Below are positions 33,875 through 50,370 of a stretch of DNA of 64,000 bases, piece after piece. The stretch comes from Mammaliicoccus sp. Marseille-Q6498 (GTDB taxonomy: Bacteria > Bacillota > Bacilli > Staphylococcales > Staphylococcaceae): NCBI RefSeq assembly GCF_946151045.1, contig NZ_OX267714.1, positions 558,001-622,000 on the forward strand, read 5' to 3'. Position numbers and translations under genes: made by a program. Position 1 is the first letter of the stretch, and the number at the start of each line of letters is the position of its first letter. The notes under the pieces were generated by a model. The model had not been told where the DNA came from, did not search any database, and saw nothing but the letters and a program-made list of their open reading frames with translations.

Positions 33875-33910
33875 AAAAAACACATCCCAAAATTGTCGGA
33901 TGTGTTTTTT
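33875..33910. terminator. Terminator at the end of the pyr operon region
   Basis: Perfect 13-bp stem AAAAAACACATCC (33875-33887) with GGATGTGTTTTTT (33898-33910), loop of ten. The A/T flanks make it work in both directions. It follows the 94-residue gene. Confidence 0.9.
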
Positions 33911-33912
33911 AA

Positions 33913-34194
33913 CTATATATGATTTTGTTCGCTTTTATCAAAAAAGCCTTCTTCTTCTAGTTCTTTTTTTATACTTTTGAAAATATTTTTATCATCTATA
34001 TCATAGCATCGTTGTCTATTTACATTTGTATTATTAGTATAACCGTTTCGTTCATTGTAATTTTCATCTCTTACTTTATAATGATTAAAGTCATTTGTGT
34101 TTTTAGAATCTTTTTTTAGAAAATCGTTAATATGTCCCCATTTTTTTAATTGCTCTTTTTGCTGATTAGCAGTAAGACGGTGTTGGCTTTCCAT
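33913..34194 (-). CDS. Hypothetical hydrophilic protein after pyrE
   Basis: 93 residues with no signal peptide or membrane segment, rich in Asn, Lys, Asp and Glu; the middle (NNTNVNRQ) looks disordered, and the ends (HRLTANQQKEQLKKWG and FKSIKKELEEEGFF) could be helical. AAGGGGGAGTCTTG precedes ATG 34194. It lies 26 bases after pyrE and before the shared terminator, so it is probably the last gene of the pyr transcript. Family not recognised; a link with pyrimidine metabolism is only positional. Confidence 0.65.
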   Translation of the reverse strand: MESQHRLTANQQKEQLKKWGHINDFLKKDSKNTNDFNHYKVRDENYNERNGYTNNTNVNRQRCYDIDDKNIFKSIKKELEEEGFFDKSEQNHI

Positions 34195-34220
34195 CAAGAC
34201 TCCCCCTTTTTATGACTACA

Positions 34221-34829
34221 TTATAAAGTATCTTTCCAGTCTTTTAAAGCTTTTATATCTTTACTTTGGATGTATCCTTCTTTTTCTGCAACGGTAATCA
34301 GTTCATCATAATTTGATAAAGTGTAGAACGGTGTATTAATAGATTTGAAAGCTTCTTCAGCTTTTTTTATGCCGTATGTAAATATTGCGAATACACCTAC
34401 TACTTCTGCACCATCTTCAATTAAAGCTTCTACAGCATTTATTGATGATCCGCCAGTTGAAATTAAATCTTCAATGACAACTACTTTTTTACCTTTGCTA
34501 GAAGCACCTTCGATTTGATTCCCTTTGCCGTGACCTTTACTTTTAGATCTCACATAACTCATAGGTAATTTTAAATTATCTGCAATAAAAGCAGCATGAG
34601 GAATTCCTGCTGTAGCTGTTCCTGAAATGATTTCGACATCTTCAGCGTGTTCTTTAATTAATTCAATTAGACCGTTATAAATGTTTTCTCTAATTTCTGG
34701 ATATGCTAAAGTCACTCTGTTATCACAATATATTGGTGATTTAATGCCAGAGCTCCAAGTATAAGGGTCCTCTGGTGAAAGTGTTACAGCTTTAATATCT
34801 AACAATGATTGTGCAATATTTGTTGTCAT
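34221..34829 (-). CDS. pyrE: Orotate phosphoribosyltransferase
   Basis: Joins orotate and PRPP to give OMP. The PRPP-binding motif [14 protein letters not shown] and the conserved [11 protein letters not shown] loop are visible. ATG 34829 is chosen because AAAGGATAATAAAT stands before it and [12 protein letters not shown] matches the family; the longer frame (34847) would overlap pyrF more. 203 residues. Confidence 0.96.
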   Translation of the reverse strand: MTTNIAQSLLDIKAVTLSPEDPYTWSSGIKSPIYCDNRVTLAYPEIRENIYNGLIELIKEHAEDVEIISGTATAGIPHAAFIADNLKLPMSYVRSKSKGHGKGNQIEGASSKGKKVVVIEDLISTGGSSINAVEALIEDGAEVVGVFAIFTYGIKKAEEAFKSINTPFYTLSNYDELITVAEKEGYIQSKDIKALKDWKDTL

Positions 34830-34834
34830 ATTTA

Positions 34835-35527
34835 TTATCCTTTCCATCTTTGTAATATTTCATGATAACGTGCAATCGGATTTTCATGTTCAGTAATTGA
34901 TCTTCCTACAACAATATGTGTTGAACCTAATTTTTTAGCATCTTCAGGTGTTGTCACTCTTTGTTGATCATGTGTTTGATCTGATTCTAGTCTAATGCCT
35001 GGTGTAACTTTCAAAAATGTTGTACCAATGTTATCGGTTATGATTTTTGATTCTAACGGTGAACATACTATGCCATCAAGACCTGCTTTTTTAGAAAGTT
35101 TAGCGTAATTGATCACTGATTCTTCAATTGTAGATTGAATGTTTTGTTCATTTTTCATTTGTTCTTCTGTAGTGGATGTAAGCTGAGTCACTGCGATTAG
35201 CTTTGCATTTGGATTAGTTGATCTTAACCCTTCTAGTCCTGCTTGCATCATTTTAACACCACCAGCAGCATGGACATTGATTAAATCGATATTCAATTTA
35301 CCTAGCCCTGCAAGTGCACCTTTTACAGTGTTTGGAATGTCATGTAATTTTAAATCTAAAAATATGTCGTGACCTCTATCTTTAATCGTTGTTAAAATTT
35401 CTGGCCCATTTTGTAAATAAAGTTCCATACCGACTTTTACAAAAAGTGGTTCATCAAACAAATCTAAAAATTGTTCAACTTCGGCTAATGTAGCAAAGTC
35501 TAAAGCAATAATAGGCGTATCTTTCAT
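34835..35527 (-). CDS. pyrF: Orotidine 5'-phosphate decarboxylase
   Basis: Converts OMP to UMP. TIM barrel of 230 residues with the catalytic Lys-Asp array in [11 protein letters not shown] and the phosphate-binding end [17 protein letters not shown] and VVGRSI. It starts immediately after the pyrD stop and ends six bases before the pyrE start. Confidence 0.97.
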   Translation of the reverse strand: MKDTPIIALDFATLAEVEQFLDLFDEPLFVKVGMELYLQNGPEILTTIKDRGHDIFLDLKLHDIPNTVKGALAGLGKLNIDLINVHAAGGVKMMQAGLEGLRSTNPNAKLIAVTQLTSTTEEQMKNEQNIQSTIEESVINYAKLSKKAGLDGIVCSPLESKIITDNIGTTFLKVTPGIRLESDQTHDQQRVTTPEDAKKLGSTHIVVGRSITEHENPIARYHEILQRWKG

Positions 35528-37209
<1,682 letters not shown>

Positions 37210-37221
37210 TGTAATCCCCCT

Positions 37222-40200
37222 CTACATTTGATCAGTTCTAAAAGTCATACTTTCAATTACATCTGCTAAAGCATTTGCTGTATCAAGTGAAGTTAAACAT
37301 GGTATACCATTTTCAACTGATTCTCTTCTAATTTGGAAACCATCTCTGTCATATAGTTTACCTTTAGTCATCGTATTCACTACAAGTTGGACTTGACCTT
37401 TTTGAATAACAGATAATAAATCATGTTCTCCGCCAATTTTACCGACTGTATAAACAGGTATATTATGTTCGTTAAAGTAACGCGCTGTACCTTCAGTAGC
37501 AAAGATGCGATACCCAATTTCATGGAATCTTTTTGCAATTGACATCGCTTCTGATTTATCTTTATCACTTACAGTAAAGAGTGCTGTACCAGAATCTTGC
37601 ACTTTCAGTCCGCTAGCTGTTAAACCTTTGTAAAGTGCTTTTTCAAGTGTGATATCTTTACCCATTACTTCACCAGTAGATTTCATTTCAGGCCCTAAAG
37701 TAATATCTACATTTTTCAATTTACTGAAACTGAACACCGGTGCTTTAACATAAACGCCTTCTTTATAAGGAACTAAGCCACTTTCATAACCTTGTTCTTT
37801 TAAAGAGATATTCGTAATTGCTTTTGTAGCTAATTTAGCCATTGGTATATCCGTGATTTTACTTAAAAATGGAACTGTTCTACTTGCTCTAGGGTTTACT
37901 TCTAGTACAAAGACATCTCCTTTAGATAAAACAAATTGTATGTTAATTAAACCGATAATATTTAATCCTTTAGCCAATCTAGTCGTATAATCAACTAATA
38001 AATCAATTTCTTCATCTGTTAAAGTTTGTGGTGGATACACAGCGATTGAATCCCCTGAGTGAACGCCTGCTCTCTCAATATGTTCCATAATACCTGGTAT
38101 CACTACTGTCTCACCATCTGAGATAGCATCCACTTCAATTTCTTTACCTGTTAAGTAACGATCAATTAATACTGGATGTTCAGGACTCGCTTTAACCGCT
38201 TGTTCCATATAATTTTGTAACTCAGTTTCGGCATATACAATTTCCATCGCTCTTCCACCTAATACATATGAAGGTCTTACAACAATTGGATAACCAATAG
38301 CGTTCGCATTGTCGATTGCTTCTTGTACTGATGTTGCTGTTTTACCAAGTGGTTGAGGTACGTCGATTGTTTGTAATAAAGCTTCGAATTCTTTTCTATC
38401 TTCTGCTCTATTTAAGTCTTCTAAAGTTGTACCAAGAATTTTAACGCCTTTTTTAGACAATTTATCTGCTAAATTGATAGCAGTTTGTCCACCGAATTGA
38501 ACGACTACGCCTTTTGGTTGTTCAAGATTGATAATGCTCATCACATCTTCTTCTGTTAAAGGTTCAAAGTATAATTTATCTGAAATTGAGAAGTCTGTTG
38601 AAACCGTTTCTGGATTATTGTTAATAATAATCGCTTCATATCCTGCTTCTTGAATAGCCCACACAGCATGTACTGTAGCATAATCAAATTCTACACCTTG
38701 CCCAATTCTAATTGGTCCAGAACCGAGCACAATGATTTTTTCTTTTTCAGTTACGATTGATTCATTTTCTTCTTCATATGTACCATAGAAGTAAGGTGTC
38801 TCAGATTCAAACTCAGCTGCACATGTATCTACTGTTTTATAAACAGGATTAATGTTGTGTTGTTGGCGTAAATCGTATATTTCGCGTTCGGTTTGTTCCC
38901 AGCGATGTGCAATCACTCTATCACTAAAGCCATATTGTTTCGCCCATTTCAACATGTCTAAATCGCCTTTATTCGCTTTCAAATCATGTTCAATATCGAT
39001 TATATGTTTAAATTTATATAAGAAGAAATAATCTATTTCAGTTAGTTCATGAATACGTTCTAATGAAGTACCGCGTCTAATTGCCTCACCTATAAAGAAT
39101 AATCTTTCATCATCTTGAGCTTTAATTCTTTCTTCAATAAAGTCTAATTCAATTTCATCGCCATTTGGTAAACCTAAGTGATGTACACCGTACTCTAATG
39201 AACGAATCGCTTTTAATAAAGATTCTTCATATGTTCTTCCAATTGCCATTACTTCCCCAGTAGCTTTCATTTGTGTGCCTAAATGACGTTCCCCTTTTTC
39301 AAATTTGTCGAATGGGAATCTTGGGATTTTTGATACAACATAATCTAGCGCAGGTTCAAATGCTGCATAAGAAGTTCCTGTAACAGGATTTAACATTTCA
39401 TCTAAAGTCATACCTACTGCAATTTTTGCTGCTAATTTAGCAATTGGATAACCAGTTGCTTTTGATGCTAATGCTGATGATCTGGATACACGAGGGTTAA
39501 CTTCAATAATATAATATTTGAATGAATTTGGATCTAAAGCTAGTTGAACGTTACAACCACCTTCTATTTTTAAAGCTCTAATAATCTTCAGTGATACGTC
39601 TCTTAACATTTGATATTCTATATCAGATAATGTTTGGCTAGGTGCAACTACAATTGAGTCGCCTGTATGAATACCTACTGGGTCAATATTTTCCATGTTA
39701 CAAACGACGATTGCATTATCATTTTTATCACGCATCACTTCGTATTCTATTTCTTTGAATCCTGCAATTGATTTTTCTAATAAACATTGTGTAACTGGGC
39801 TATATTTCAAACCGTTTTGAACGATTTCTCGTAAATCTTTTTCGTTATAACAAATTCCTCCGCCAGTTCCACCCATAGTGAATGCTGGACGTACGATTAA
39901 CGGATATCCAATTTTATTTGCAAAATTAAGTGCACCTTGTACATCATTTACAATATCACTTTCTGGAACGGGCTCATTAAGTTCGTTCATTAAGTTTCTG
40001 AATAAATCTCTGTCTTCTGCTTGTTGAATTGAGTCTAATTGAGTACCTAGTAAACGTACATTATTTTCTTCTAATACGCCGTTTTCATGCAATTCAATTG
40101 CCATATTCAAACCAGTTTGCCCACCTAATGTTGGTAACAAAGCGTCTGGTTGTTCTTTTCGAATGATTCTGCTAACAAAATCTAAAGTTAAAGGTTCAAT

Positions 40201-40395
40201 GTAAACTGTATCTGCAATTTCAGTATCTGTCATAATCGTTGCTGGATTCGAGTTTACAAGAATAACTCTATATCCTTCTTCTTTTAAAGCAAGACATGCT
40301 TGAGTTCCTGCATAATCAAATTCTGCAGCTTGACCTATAATGATTGGGCCAGAGCCGATAACTAGGATGGATTTAATATCTGTTTGTTTAGGCAT
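37222..40395 (-). CDS. carB: Carbamoyl-phosphate synthase large subunit
   Basis: Makes carbamoyl phosphate from bicarbonate, ATP and ammonia delivered by CarA. Two homologous ATP-grasp halves start at [16 protein letters not shown] and near residue 553 ([14 protein letters not shown]), followed by the C-terminal MGS-like allosteric domain (from about 930) where UMP usually inhibits. 1057 residues, normal length. It overlaps carA by eight bases. Confidence 0.98.
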   Translation of the reverse strand: MPKQTDIKSILVIGSGPIIIGQAAEFDYAGTQACLALKEEGYRVILVNSNPATIMTDTEIADTVYIEPLTLDFVSRIIRKEQPDALLPTLGGQTGLNMAIELHENGVLEENNVRLLGTQLDSIQQAEDRDLFRNLMNELNEPVPESDIVNDVQGALNFANKIGYPLIVRPAFTMGGTGGGICYNEKDLREIVQNGLKYSPVTQCLLEKSIAGFKEIEYEVMRDKNDNAIVVCNMENIDPVGIHTGDSIVVAPSQTLSDIEYQMLRDVSLKIIRALKIEGGCNVQLALDPNSFKYYIIEVNPRVSRSSALASKATGYPIAKLAAKIAVGMTLDEMLNPVTGTSYAAFEPALDYVVSKIPRFPFDKFEKGERHLGTQMKATGEVMAIGRTYEESLLKAIRSLEYGVHHLGLPNGDEIELDFIEERIKAQDDERLFFIGEAIRRGTSLERIHELTEIDYFFLYKFKHIIDIEHDLKANKGDLDMLKWAKQYGFSDRVIAHRWEQTEREIYDLRQQHNINPVYKTVDTCAAEFESETPYFYGTYEEENESIVTEKEKIIVLGSGPIRIGQGVEFDYATVHAVWAIQEAGYEAIIINNNPETVSTDFSISDKLYFEPLTEEDVMSIINLEQPKGVVVQFGGQTAINLADKLSKKGVKILGTTLEDLNRAEDRKEFEALLQTIDVPQPLGKTATSVQEAIDNANAIGYPIVVRPSYVLGGRAMEIVYAETELQNYMEQAVKASPEHPVLIDRYLTGKEIEVDAISDGETVVIPGIMEHIERAGVHSGDSIAVYPPQTLTDEEIDLLVDYTTRLAKGLNIIGLINIQFVLSKGDVFVLEVNPRASRTVPFLSKITDIPMAKLATKAITNISLKEQGYESGLVPYKEGVYVKAPVFSFSKLKNVDITLGPEMKSTGEVMGKDITLEKALYKGLTASGLKVQDSGTALFTVSDKDKSEAMSIAKRFHEIGYRIFATEGTARYFNEHNIPVYTVGKIGGEHDLLSVIQKGQVQLVVNTMTKGKLYDRDGFQIRRESVENGIPCLTSLDTANALADVIESMTFRTDQM

Positions 40396-41477
40396 TGATT
40401 GTATGCTCCTTCTCTTTATGTGATTTAATCATTTCAATAAATTCATCAAATAAATAATTTGAATCATGTGGTCCTGGCGAAGCTTCTGGATGATATTGTA
40501 CAGAGAAGGCTGGATGAACTTTATGTTTTAAGCCTTCGATTGATTTATCATTAAGCGCTAAATGTGTAACTTCTAAATCTGTATTTTCGATTGATGTTTC
40601 ATCTATAGCATAACCATGATTTTGACTTGTTAAATCTACTTTCCCAGTTTCTAAATTGATAACTGGATGGTTAGCACCTCTATGACCGAATTTCATTTTG
40701 TAAGATGTTGCGCCTTGTGATAGAGCAAACAATTGATGGCCTAAACAAATGCCAAAGAACGGAATTTTGCCAATGAGTTGTTGAATTGTTTGAATTGTTT
40801 CCTGTACACTTTCAGGATTACCTGGTCCATTTGATACCATGATGCCATCAGGCGAGATATTTAAAATTTCTTCTATTGATGTTTGATAAGGCACAACTGT
40901 CACATCACAACCACGTCTATTTAATTCTCTTATGATATTTTCTTTTTTACCGTAATCAATTAAGACAACTTTATAACCATCACCAGTTGATATGTATGGT
41001 CTAACTGATGAAACTTGTGCTACTTCATCCGTTCTAAATGTTTCGTTATTCAAACGTTGAACGAGTGCATCAATTTCTTCTTCATTATCTGTGAAACCAG
41101 CCTTTAGTACACCGAATTTTCTGATTTTACGTGTTAAACTTCTCGTATCTACGCCAGAAATTCCTGGTATATGATAAAAATTCAATGTCTCATCAAGAGT
41201 TTTGCTTGATCTAAAATTACTTGGATAATGACACGCTTCTCTTACAACGACGCCATTTAAAGTTGGTGTTAATGATTCAAAATCGTCTCTATTAATACCA
41301 TAGTTTCCAATTAAAGGATAAGTAAATGTGATAATTTGTCCTGTATAAGATGGATCTGAAATTGTTTCTTGGTAACCAGTCATTGCTGTGTTAAATACAA
41401 TTTCACCTGCTGTTAATTTATCTGAACCTAATGCATAACCTTTATATATAGTGCCATCTTCTAATACTAAGTATCTT

Positions 41478-41488
<11 letters not shown>
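40388..41488 (-). CDS. carA: Carbamoyl-phosphate synthase small subunit
   Basis: Class I glutamine amidotransferase subunit supplying ammonia to CarB. Catalytic Cys in [13 protein letters not shown], His and Glu in [14 protein letters not shown] 41488 is chosen: AAGGAGGATAATAATA precedes it and [12 protein letters not shown] matches the family start; the frame from 41524 lies inside pyrC. 366 residues; overlaps the pyrC end by 11 bases. Confidence 0.97.
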
Positions 41489-44975
<3,487 letters not shown>

Positions 44976-44992
44976 AATCATTCTCCTATTCC

Positions 44993-45103
44993 AAAAAAAT
45001 CCCTTCACAAGATATGCAAAGGGATTTATGTATACAGTGGTACTATCATTTTCTTTAAGTACCCTATATCATATTAGTTCCCTTGCCAGTCTCTCGTACT
45101 GAT
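44993..45103 (-). promoter_or_regulatory. PyrR-binding attenuator before pyrP
   Basis: The minus-strand leader reads, in order, a PyrR binding-loop-like element AGTACGAGAGACTGGCA (45100-45084), an antiterminator region with GGTACT pairing with AGTACC, and a terminator whose stem AAATCCCTT pairs with AAGGGATTT (44997-45005 with 45019-45027), followed by T7. High UMP bound to PyrR should stabilise the loop and favour termination. Confidence 0.75.
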
Positions 45104-45117
45104 TTAAAAGGATTTAT

Positions 45118-45645
45118 TTAATTTAATGTTACTGCTGTTTTTTTATCAAATTCTTCAAGTTCTACTACAATTGATTCATTAGAAGCTGTAGGTACATTCT
45201 TCCCTACGTAATCTGCTCTAATGGGTAGCTCTCTATGACCTCTGTCTACCAAAGTAGCCAAGCTTATTTTTTTTGGTCTCGCGTGATCCAATATAGCGTC
45301 TAGTGAAGCTCTTACTGTCCGACCCGTATATAAAACATCATCAACAATTATGACGTGTTTATCATTAATATCTACATCGATATTGAATGATTTTACTTTT
45401 ATCGTGCTTTGTTGATTTTTAACGTCATCACGATAATGTGTAACGTCGATTTCACCAGTAGGTACTTTAACTTGTTCAATAGATTCAATTTTCTTTTCGA
45501 TTCTATTAGCTAAAAATACCCCTCTTGTTTTAACACCTAACAAGACAATATCTTGAGTTCCTTTGTTTTTTTCAAGAATTTCATGAGACATTCTCGTAAG
45601 CGCTCTGTTGATAGCGGCATCGTCCATTATCAGTCTTTCAGCCAT
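45118..45645 (-). CDS. pyrR: Bifunctional pyr operon regulator/uracil phosphoribosyltransferase PyrR
   Basis: UMP-sensing RNA-binding protein controlling the operon by attenuation, with uracil phosphoribosyltransferase activity. PRPP loop [30 protein letters not shown], and the basic [19 protein letters not shown] segment. 175 residues. AAGGAG precedes the ATG. First gene of the operon, with its own leader attenuator at 45663-45762 and a promoter at 45791-45819. Confidence 0.97.
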   Translation of the reverse strand: MAERLIMDDAAINRALTRMSHEILEKNKGTQDIVLLGVKTRGVFLANRIEKKIESIEQVKVPTGEIDVTHYRDDVKNQQSTIKVKSFNIDVDINDKHVIIVDDVLYTGRTVRASLDAILDHARPKKISLATLVDRGHRELPIRADYVGKNVPTASNESIVVELEEFDKKTAVTLN

Positions 45646-45662
45646 ATTTAATCTCCTTCCAT

Positions 45663-45762
45663 AAAAAAATACTCACGTCTTTACAAAGACATGAGTATAT
45701 ACTGGTACCATTAAACTGGTCCACACGTACATATTATGTCTTGTCAGCCTCTCTGGACTGTC
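45663..45762 (-). promoter_or_regulatory. PyrR-binding attenuator in the pyrR leader
   Basis: On the minus strand CAGTCCAGAGAGGCTGACAA (45761-45742) is a near-canonical PyrR binding loop. It is followed by an antiterminator-capable segment around ACCAGT repeats (45720-45700) and a terminator: ACTCA plus GTCTTT (45671-45682) pairs with AAAGAC plus TGAGT (45685-45696), then T7. Confidence 0.88.
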
Positions 45763-45790
45763 TGTTAAAGACGCTTAAATTGTTAAATCT

Positions 45791-45819
45791 ATATTATCGT
45801 TTTTTTAGTACATTGTCAA
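45791..45819 (-). promoter_or_regulatory. Sigma-A promoter of the pyr operon
   Basis: On the minus strand a consensus TTGACA (45819-45814), 17-base spacer, TAATAT (45796-45791), about 30 bases before the PyrR binding loop. Confidence 0.85.
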
Positions 45820-45858
45820 AGTTTATAAAAAATTATACAAGTATTATTACACAATGCG

Positions 45859-46782
45859 TTATTTTTTATCTTCACGCTTACGCAATTTATCTATAAGCGT
45901 TTCAAAGTATTCAGGAAGTGGTGCTTCTCTTTCAATATATTCTCCTGTTACTGGATGTTCAAACCCGAGTAATCCTGCGTGTAACGCTTGACCATCTAAA
46001 TCTAAAGTCTTTTTAGGACCATATTTTGGATCTCCAACTATTGGAAAACCTATATGTTTCATATGAACTCTTATTTGGTGAGTTCTTCCTGTTTCTAACT
46101 GACATTTTATTAATGTATATTTTTCGAACTTTTCAATGACGTTAAAGTGCGTAACTGCTTCTTTACCATCATCTACAATTGCCATTTCTTGACGTTCTTT
46201 AGGATTTCTAGCAATTGGTGCTTCAATAGTACCAAATTCATGAGGTATATTACCGTGTACAAGAGCTGTATATTCTCTTGTTACAGTTTTATCAACTAAT
46301 TGTTCAACTAGCCCTCTATGCGCTATATCATTTTTAGCTATCATCAATAACCCTGAAGTATCTTTATCTATACGGTGAACGATTCCAGGTCTAATTTCAC
46401 CATTAATACCAGATAAATCTGTAATTTTATGCATCAAACCATTCACTAATGTTCCAGTATAATGACCAGGTGCAGGGTGAACGACCATACCTTTAGGTTT
46501 ATAAACAACTGCGACATCTTTGTCCTCATAATAAATCTCTAAACCTAAATCTTCAGCAACTAAATCTACTTCTTCGACTACTTTTTCAGTCGCTATAATT
46601 GAATCATTTAATTTAGTTTTATAATTGGATTTTACGGTATTACCATTAACCTCAACTAACCCTAATTTAATCCAATCTTGAATTTGATTTCTTGACCAAT
46701 CTGGATTTAATTCTGGTAATAATTTATCTATTCTAACACCGGTTTCTTGTTCGGTTTCTATTTTAAATTCAAATGTATTCAC
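45859..46782 (-). CDS. RluA-family pseudouridine synthase (RluD/YlyB-like)
   Basis: Converts uridines in 23S rRNA to pseudouridine. N-terminal S4 RNA-binding domain (about 14-75), then the RluA catalytic domain with the aspartate in VHRIDKDTSGLLMIAK and the ETGRTHQIRVHM motif. 307 residues. It overlaps lspA by four bases; this pairing is widespread, but the exact target uridines cannot be told from the sequence. Confidence 0.93.
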   Translation of the reverse strand: MNTFEFKIETEQETGVRIDKLLPELNPDWSRNQIQDWIKLGLVEVNGNTVKSNYKTKLNDSIIATEKVVEEVDLVAEDLGLEIYYEDKDVAVVYKPKGMVVHPAPGHYTGTLVNGLMHKITDLSGINGEIRPGIVHRIDKDTSGLLMIAKNDIAHRGLVEQLVDKTVTREYTALVHGNIPHEFGTIEAPIARNPKERQEMAIVDDGKEAVTHFNVIEKFEKYTLIKCQLETGRTHQIRVHMKHIGFPIVGDPKYGPKKTLDLDGQALHAGLLGFEHPVTGEYIEREAPLPEYFETLIDKLRKREDKK

Positions 46783-47264
46783 GCTTTCTCCTCCTTACCA
46801 TCAAATAATATGACGATGATTAATACAACTACTCCTATTGTTAAAGCTGCATCTGCTACATTAAATATCGGGAAATTATATCCAAAAATATATGTATCTA
46901 CAAAATCTACAACTTCACCTCTAAATAAACGATCGATAAAGTTACCAATTGAACCTGCAATAAGTAAGCTCAAACCTAATTGTATAAGTGGTTTACCATA
47001 TCCTTCATTTTTAAAGAACATAACTAATATAACTAATACAACAACTGTTACGATATAAAATAGCCACATCTTACCTTGTAATATGCCCCAAGCAGCACCT
47101 TGATTTCTATGTGATGTTATATATATAACATTTGAAATAACTTTTACTGATTCACCAACTTCTAGAGATTTAACGATTAAAAATTTAGTTAATTGATCGA
47201 ATGCTATTAACAAAATAATAAAAGTACTCCATATCGGTAAATTATAACCTTTACGCATCTTCAT
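46779..47264 (-). CDS. lspA: Lipoprotein signal peptidase (signal peptidase II)
   Basis: Membrane aspartyl protease that removes signal peptides from prolipoproteins after lipid attachment. Four transmembrane segments, and both catalytic aspartates in GNFIDRLF and FNVADAALT. FDQLTKFLIV and SHRNQGAAWG are also typical. 161 residues. ATG 47264 and 47258 are both possible; GGAGTGA is four or ten bases away respectively. Confidence 0.95.
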   Translation of the reverse strand: MKMRKGYNLPIWSTFIILLIAFDQLTKFLIVKSLEVGESVKVISNVIYITSHRNQGAAWGILQGKMWLFYIVTVVVLVILVMFFKNEGYGKPLIQLGLSLLIAGSIGNFIDRLFRGEVVDFVDTYIFGYNFPIFNVADAALTIGVVVLIIVILFDGKEEKA

Positions 47265-47326
47265 TTCACTCCAATCTTGACTATTTTACCACAATACAGG
47301 ACAAGAATGTTAATTTCATAAACAAA

Positions 47327-47366
47327 GACAAACCTGAACAAAATCTATTGATTTTCCAGGTTTGTC
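47327..47366 (-). terminator. Terminator of ileS
   Basis: Perfect 10-bp stem GACAAACCTG (47327-47336) with CAGGTTTGTC (47357-47366), with inner AAATC/GATTT pairing. On the minus strand TTTGTTT follows. It separates ileS from lspA-rluD. Confidence 0.75.
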
Positions 47367-47419
47367 CGTTATGAACGAAGCTTATACGCCTTTATCTCAT
47401 TCTTTTTTAAGTTACATTA

Positions 47420-50170
47420 TTAAATTAAAGTTTTTACTACTTCTTGACATCTTGGACATAAATGATCAAGTTCTCCTACTGATCCTAATTCATCAGAATA
47501 GTTCCAGCAACGTTGACATTTTTCTCCGTCAGCATGTTGAACTTTTACTTTAACATATTCATATTCTTCACCATCTGAAAGTTCATCTACTACATCAACT
47601 TTAGAAACGATGAATAATTGTTGTAAATCTTGGAATTGAGTTAAGAATTCAACCGTATCAAAGTCAGATGAATTTGATAATGTAATATGCGCTTCAAGTG
47701 ATTTACCAATAACTTTTTCGTTACGTGCAACTTCCAATGCTCTATTTACATCATCTCTTAAATTCATTAATTTAGACCATTTTTCAACTAACTCAGTATC
47801 TACTTCATGTGGATTTGGCATATCAGTTAAATGTACACTTTCTTCTTCCACATAAGGAATATGACCCCAAATTTCGTCAGCTGTATGAGGAATAATTGGT
47901 GCTAACAATTTAGTTAGTTTTACCAATGTTTCATATAATACTGTTTGCATACTGCGACGTTTTAATGAATCGAATTGTTCGATATATAAAATATCTTTAC
48001 CGTAATCTAAATAGAAATTACTTAATTCTACGTTGATAAAGTTTTGAATATCTTGATAAATATCTAAATAATCAAACGCTTCGTAATGTGATAAAGTACG
48101 ACCGATAAATTGATTCAATCTATTGTGCATATATTGATCAATTTCAAGCATATCTTCATATTTCACACTATCCGTTGTAGGATTAAAATCACTTACATTT
48201 CCTAATAAGAAACGGAAAGTATTTCTAATTTTACGATATACATCAGATGTTTGTTTTAAAATATCATTTGAGATACGAACGTCAGCTAAGTAATCTACAC
48301 TACTTACCCAAAGTCTTGCGATATCTGCACCCATTTGTTTAACAATTTTATCAGGTACGATTACGTTCCCAAGTGATTTACTCATTTTCTTACCTTCTCC
48401 GTCCATTACGAAACCATGAGAAAGTAACATTTTGTATGGTGAAATACCTTTTGTCGCTACTGAAGTTGTAATAGATGAGTTGAACCAACCTCTATATTGG
48501 TCACTACCTTCTAAATAAATATCTGCAGGATAAGATAATTCAGGTCTTGTTTCTAAAACACCTCTATGAGTTGAACCTGAGTCAAACCAAACGTCCATGA
48601 TATCTGTTTCTTTAGTAAATTCACCGTTTGGACTACCTTCATGAGTGAATCCTTCTGGTAATAAATCTTTAGCTTCTCTTTCAAACCAAATGTTAGAACC
48701 ATGTTTTTCAAATAAATCAGCAACATGATTGATTGTTTCAGGTGTCATGATAATATCGCCGTTTTCTGCATAGAATACAGGTAATGGTACACCCCAAACT
48801 CTTTGACGAGAAATAACCCATTCTCCTCTATCTCTAATCATGTTGTAAAGACGCGTTTTACCCCAATCAATTTTGAATTTCGTATTATCAATTTCATCCA
48901 AAATATCTTGTCTAACTTTACTGATAGAAGCAAACCATTGTTCAGTTGCTCTAAAGATAACAGGTTTTTTAGTACGCCAATCATGTGGATATGAATGTTT
49001 GAAGAATGAAAGTTTTAATAATGCGCCAACTTCTTCTAACTTTTCAGTAATTGTCTTATTCGCTTTATCATAAAATTGACCTGCGAATTCTCCAGCTTCT
49101 TCTGTAAATACACCTTTATCGTCTACAGGACTGATAACATCTAAGCCGTATTTTTGGCCGACAACATAGTCATCTTCACCATGTCCAGGCGCTGTATGAA
49201 CACAACCTGTACCAGCATCTGTAGTAACGTGATCACCTAGAATTAATAAAGAAGTTCTATCAATAAATGGATGTTTTGCAGTAACATATTCTAATTCAGA
49301 TCCACTAAATTCTTTTTCTCTAACAATTGTTTCTTTATTCCAATCTAATGCTTCACATACTGTATCTAATAATGCTTCTGCAACAACATATTTTTTACCT
49401 TCAACATTTACTTGAACATAATTTAATTTAGGATTTACTGCAATCGCAACGTTAGATGGAATTGTCCATGGAGTTGTTGTCCAAATGATAAATGATGCAT
49501 CTTCATCAACGATACCTTTTCCATCTAATACGTTAAAAGCAACATAGATAGAAGGAGATTTTTTATCTTGATATTCGATTTCAGCTTCAGCTAATGATGA
49601 TTCACTAGAAGGTGACCAATATACAGGTTTTTTACCTTTATAGATTAATCCTTTAGCGGCCATCTCGCCAAATACACGGATTTGTGCAGCTTCAAATTCA
49701 GGTTTTAAAGTGATGTAAGGATTTTCCCAATCACCATTCACACCTAAACGTTTGAAATCAGCTTTTTGTAATTCAATTTGTTCTAAAGCAAACTCTTTAC
49801 ATTTTTCACGGAATTCAGCTACTGACATTTCTTTTCTTTTAACGCCTTTGTTAGTCAATGCTTGTTCAATTGGTAAACCGTGCGTATCCCAACCTGGAAC
49901 GTATGGTGCATAATAGCCTGACATTGCTTTTTGACGAACGATGATATCTTTTAAAATTTTGTTTAAAGCATGTCCCATGTGTAAATTACCATTTGCATAT
50001 GGAGGTCCATCATGTAAGATAAATGTTTTATTACCTTTATTTTTTTCTAAAATTTTATTGAATAAATCTTTTTCTTTCCATTCTTCCTGTATTTGAGGTT
50101 CCTTATTAGGAAGCCCGCCTCTCATTGGAAAACTTGTTTTAGGCATTAGTAACGTGTCTTTGTAATCCAT
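47420..50170 (-). CDS. ileS: Isoleucyl-tRNA synthetase
   Basis: Class I synthetase charging tRNA-Ile. HIGH motif as [16 protein letters not shown] in [10 protein letters not shown], the editing domain with TTPWTIPSN and [16 protein letters not shown], and a C-terminal zinc motif with two CxxC pairs (CQRC and CPRC). 916 residues, the eubacterial type, so a mupirocin-sensitive form is expected (inference). It is preceded by a T-box leader, so transcription responds to uncharged tRNA-Ile. Confidence 0.98.
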   Translation of the reverse strand: MDYKDTLLMPKTSFPMRGGLPNKEPQIQEEWKEKDLFNKILEKNKGNKTFILHDGPPYANGNLHMGHALNKILKDIIVRQKAMSGYYAPYVPGWDTHGLPIEQALTNKGVKRKEMSVAEFREKCKEFALEQIELQKADFKRLGVNGDWENPYITLKPEFEAAQIRVFGEMAAKGLIYKGKKPVYWSPSSESSLAEAEIEYQDKKSPSIYVAFNVLDGKGIVDEDASFIIWTTTPWTIPSNVAIAVNPKLNYVQVNVEGKKYVVAEALLDTVCEALDWNKETIVREKEFSGSELEYVTAKHPFIDRTSLLILGDHVTTDAGTGCVHTAPGHGEDDYVVGQKYGLDVISPVDDKGVFTEEAGEFAGQFYDKANKTITEKLEEVGALLKLSFFKHSYPHDWRTKKPVIFRATEQWFASISKVRQDILDEIDNTKFKIDWGKTRLYNMIRDRGEWVISRQRVWGVPLPVFYAENGDIIMTPETINHVADLFEKHGSNIWFEREAKDLLPEGFTHEGSPNGEFTKETDIMDVWFDSGSTHRGVLETRPELSYPADIYLEGSDQYRGWFNSSITTSVATKGISPYKMLLSHGFVMDGEGKKMSKSLGNVIVPDKIVKQMGADIARLWVSSVDYLADVRISNDILKQTSDVYRKIRNTFRFLLGNVSDFNPTTDSVKYEDMLEIDQYMHNRLNQFIGRTLSHYEAFDYLDIYQDIQNFINVELSNFYLDYGKDILYIEQFDSLKRRSMQTVLYETLVKLTKLLAPIIPHTADEIWGHIPYVEEESVHLTDMPNPHEVDTELVEKWSKLMNLRDDVNRALEVARNEKVIGKSLEAHITLSNSSDFDTVEFLTQFQDLQQLFIVSKVDVVDELSDGEEYEYVKVKVQHADGEKCQRCWNYSDELGSVGELDHLCPRCQEVVKTLI

Positions 50171-50204
50171 AAGTCTTAATCTCCTTTATCAATTAAATTC
50201 AAAT

Positions 50205-50362
50205 AAAAAACTCTAAGTTGAAGTAAAAGGGACGATTTAAATCGCGGTACCACCCTCTTTAACTCAACTTAGAGTTCTCTCATTAAACATATTTATAATT
50301 TGTAAACAGGTGATACTTAAAGAAATTAAATCACTAGGCTCTCACCGTTCCTAGCTCGCTTT
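50205..50362 (-). promoter_or_regulatory. T-box riboswitch leader of ileS
   Basis: The minus strand carries the T-box core AGGGTGGTACCGCG (50256-50243) and a terminator in which AACTCTAAGTTGA pairs with its complement (50209-50221 with 50264-50276), followed by T6. A stem I region lies at about 50290-50362. An ATC codon (50314-50312) in AGTATCACC is the likely specifier, agreeing with isoleucine. Confidence 0.9.
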
Positions 50363-50370
50363 TAGATCAA

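Noticed and set aside
50205-50362. tRNA or small RNA gene upstream of ileS
   Set aside because: The conserved AGGGTGGTACCGCG core and terminator identify it as a T-box leader, not an independent RNA gene.
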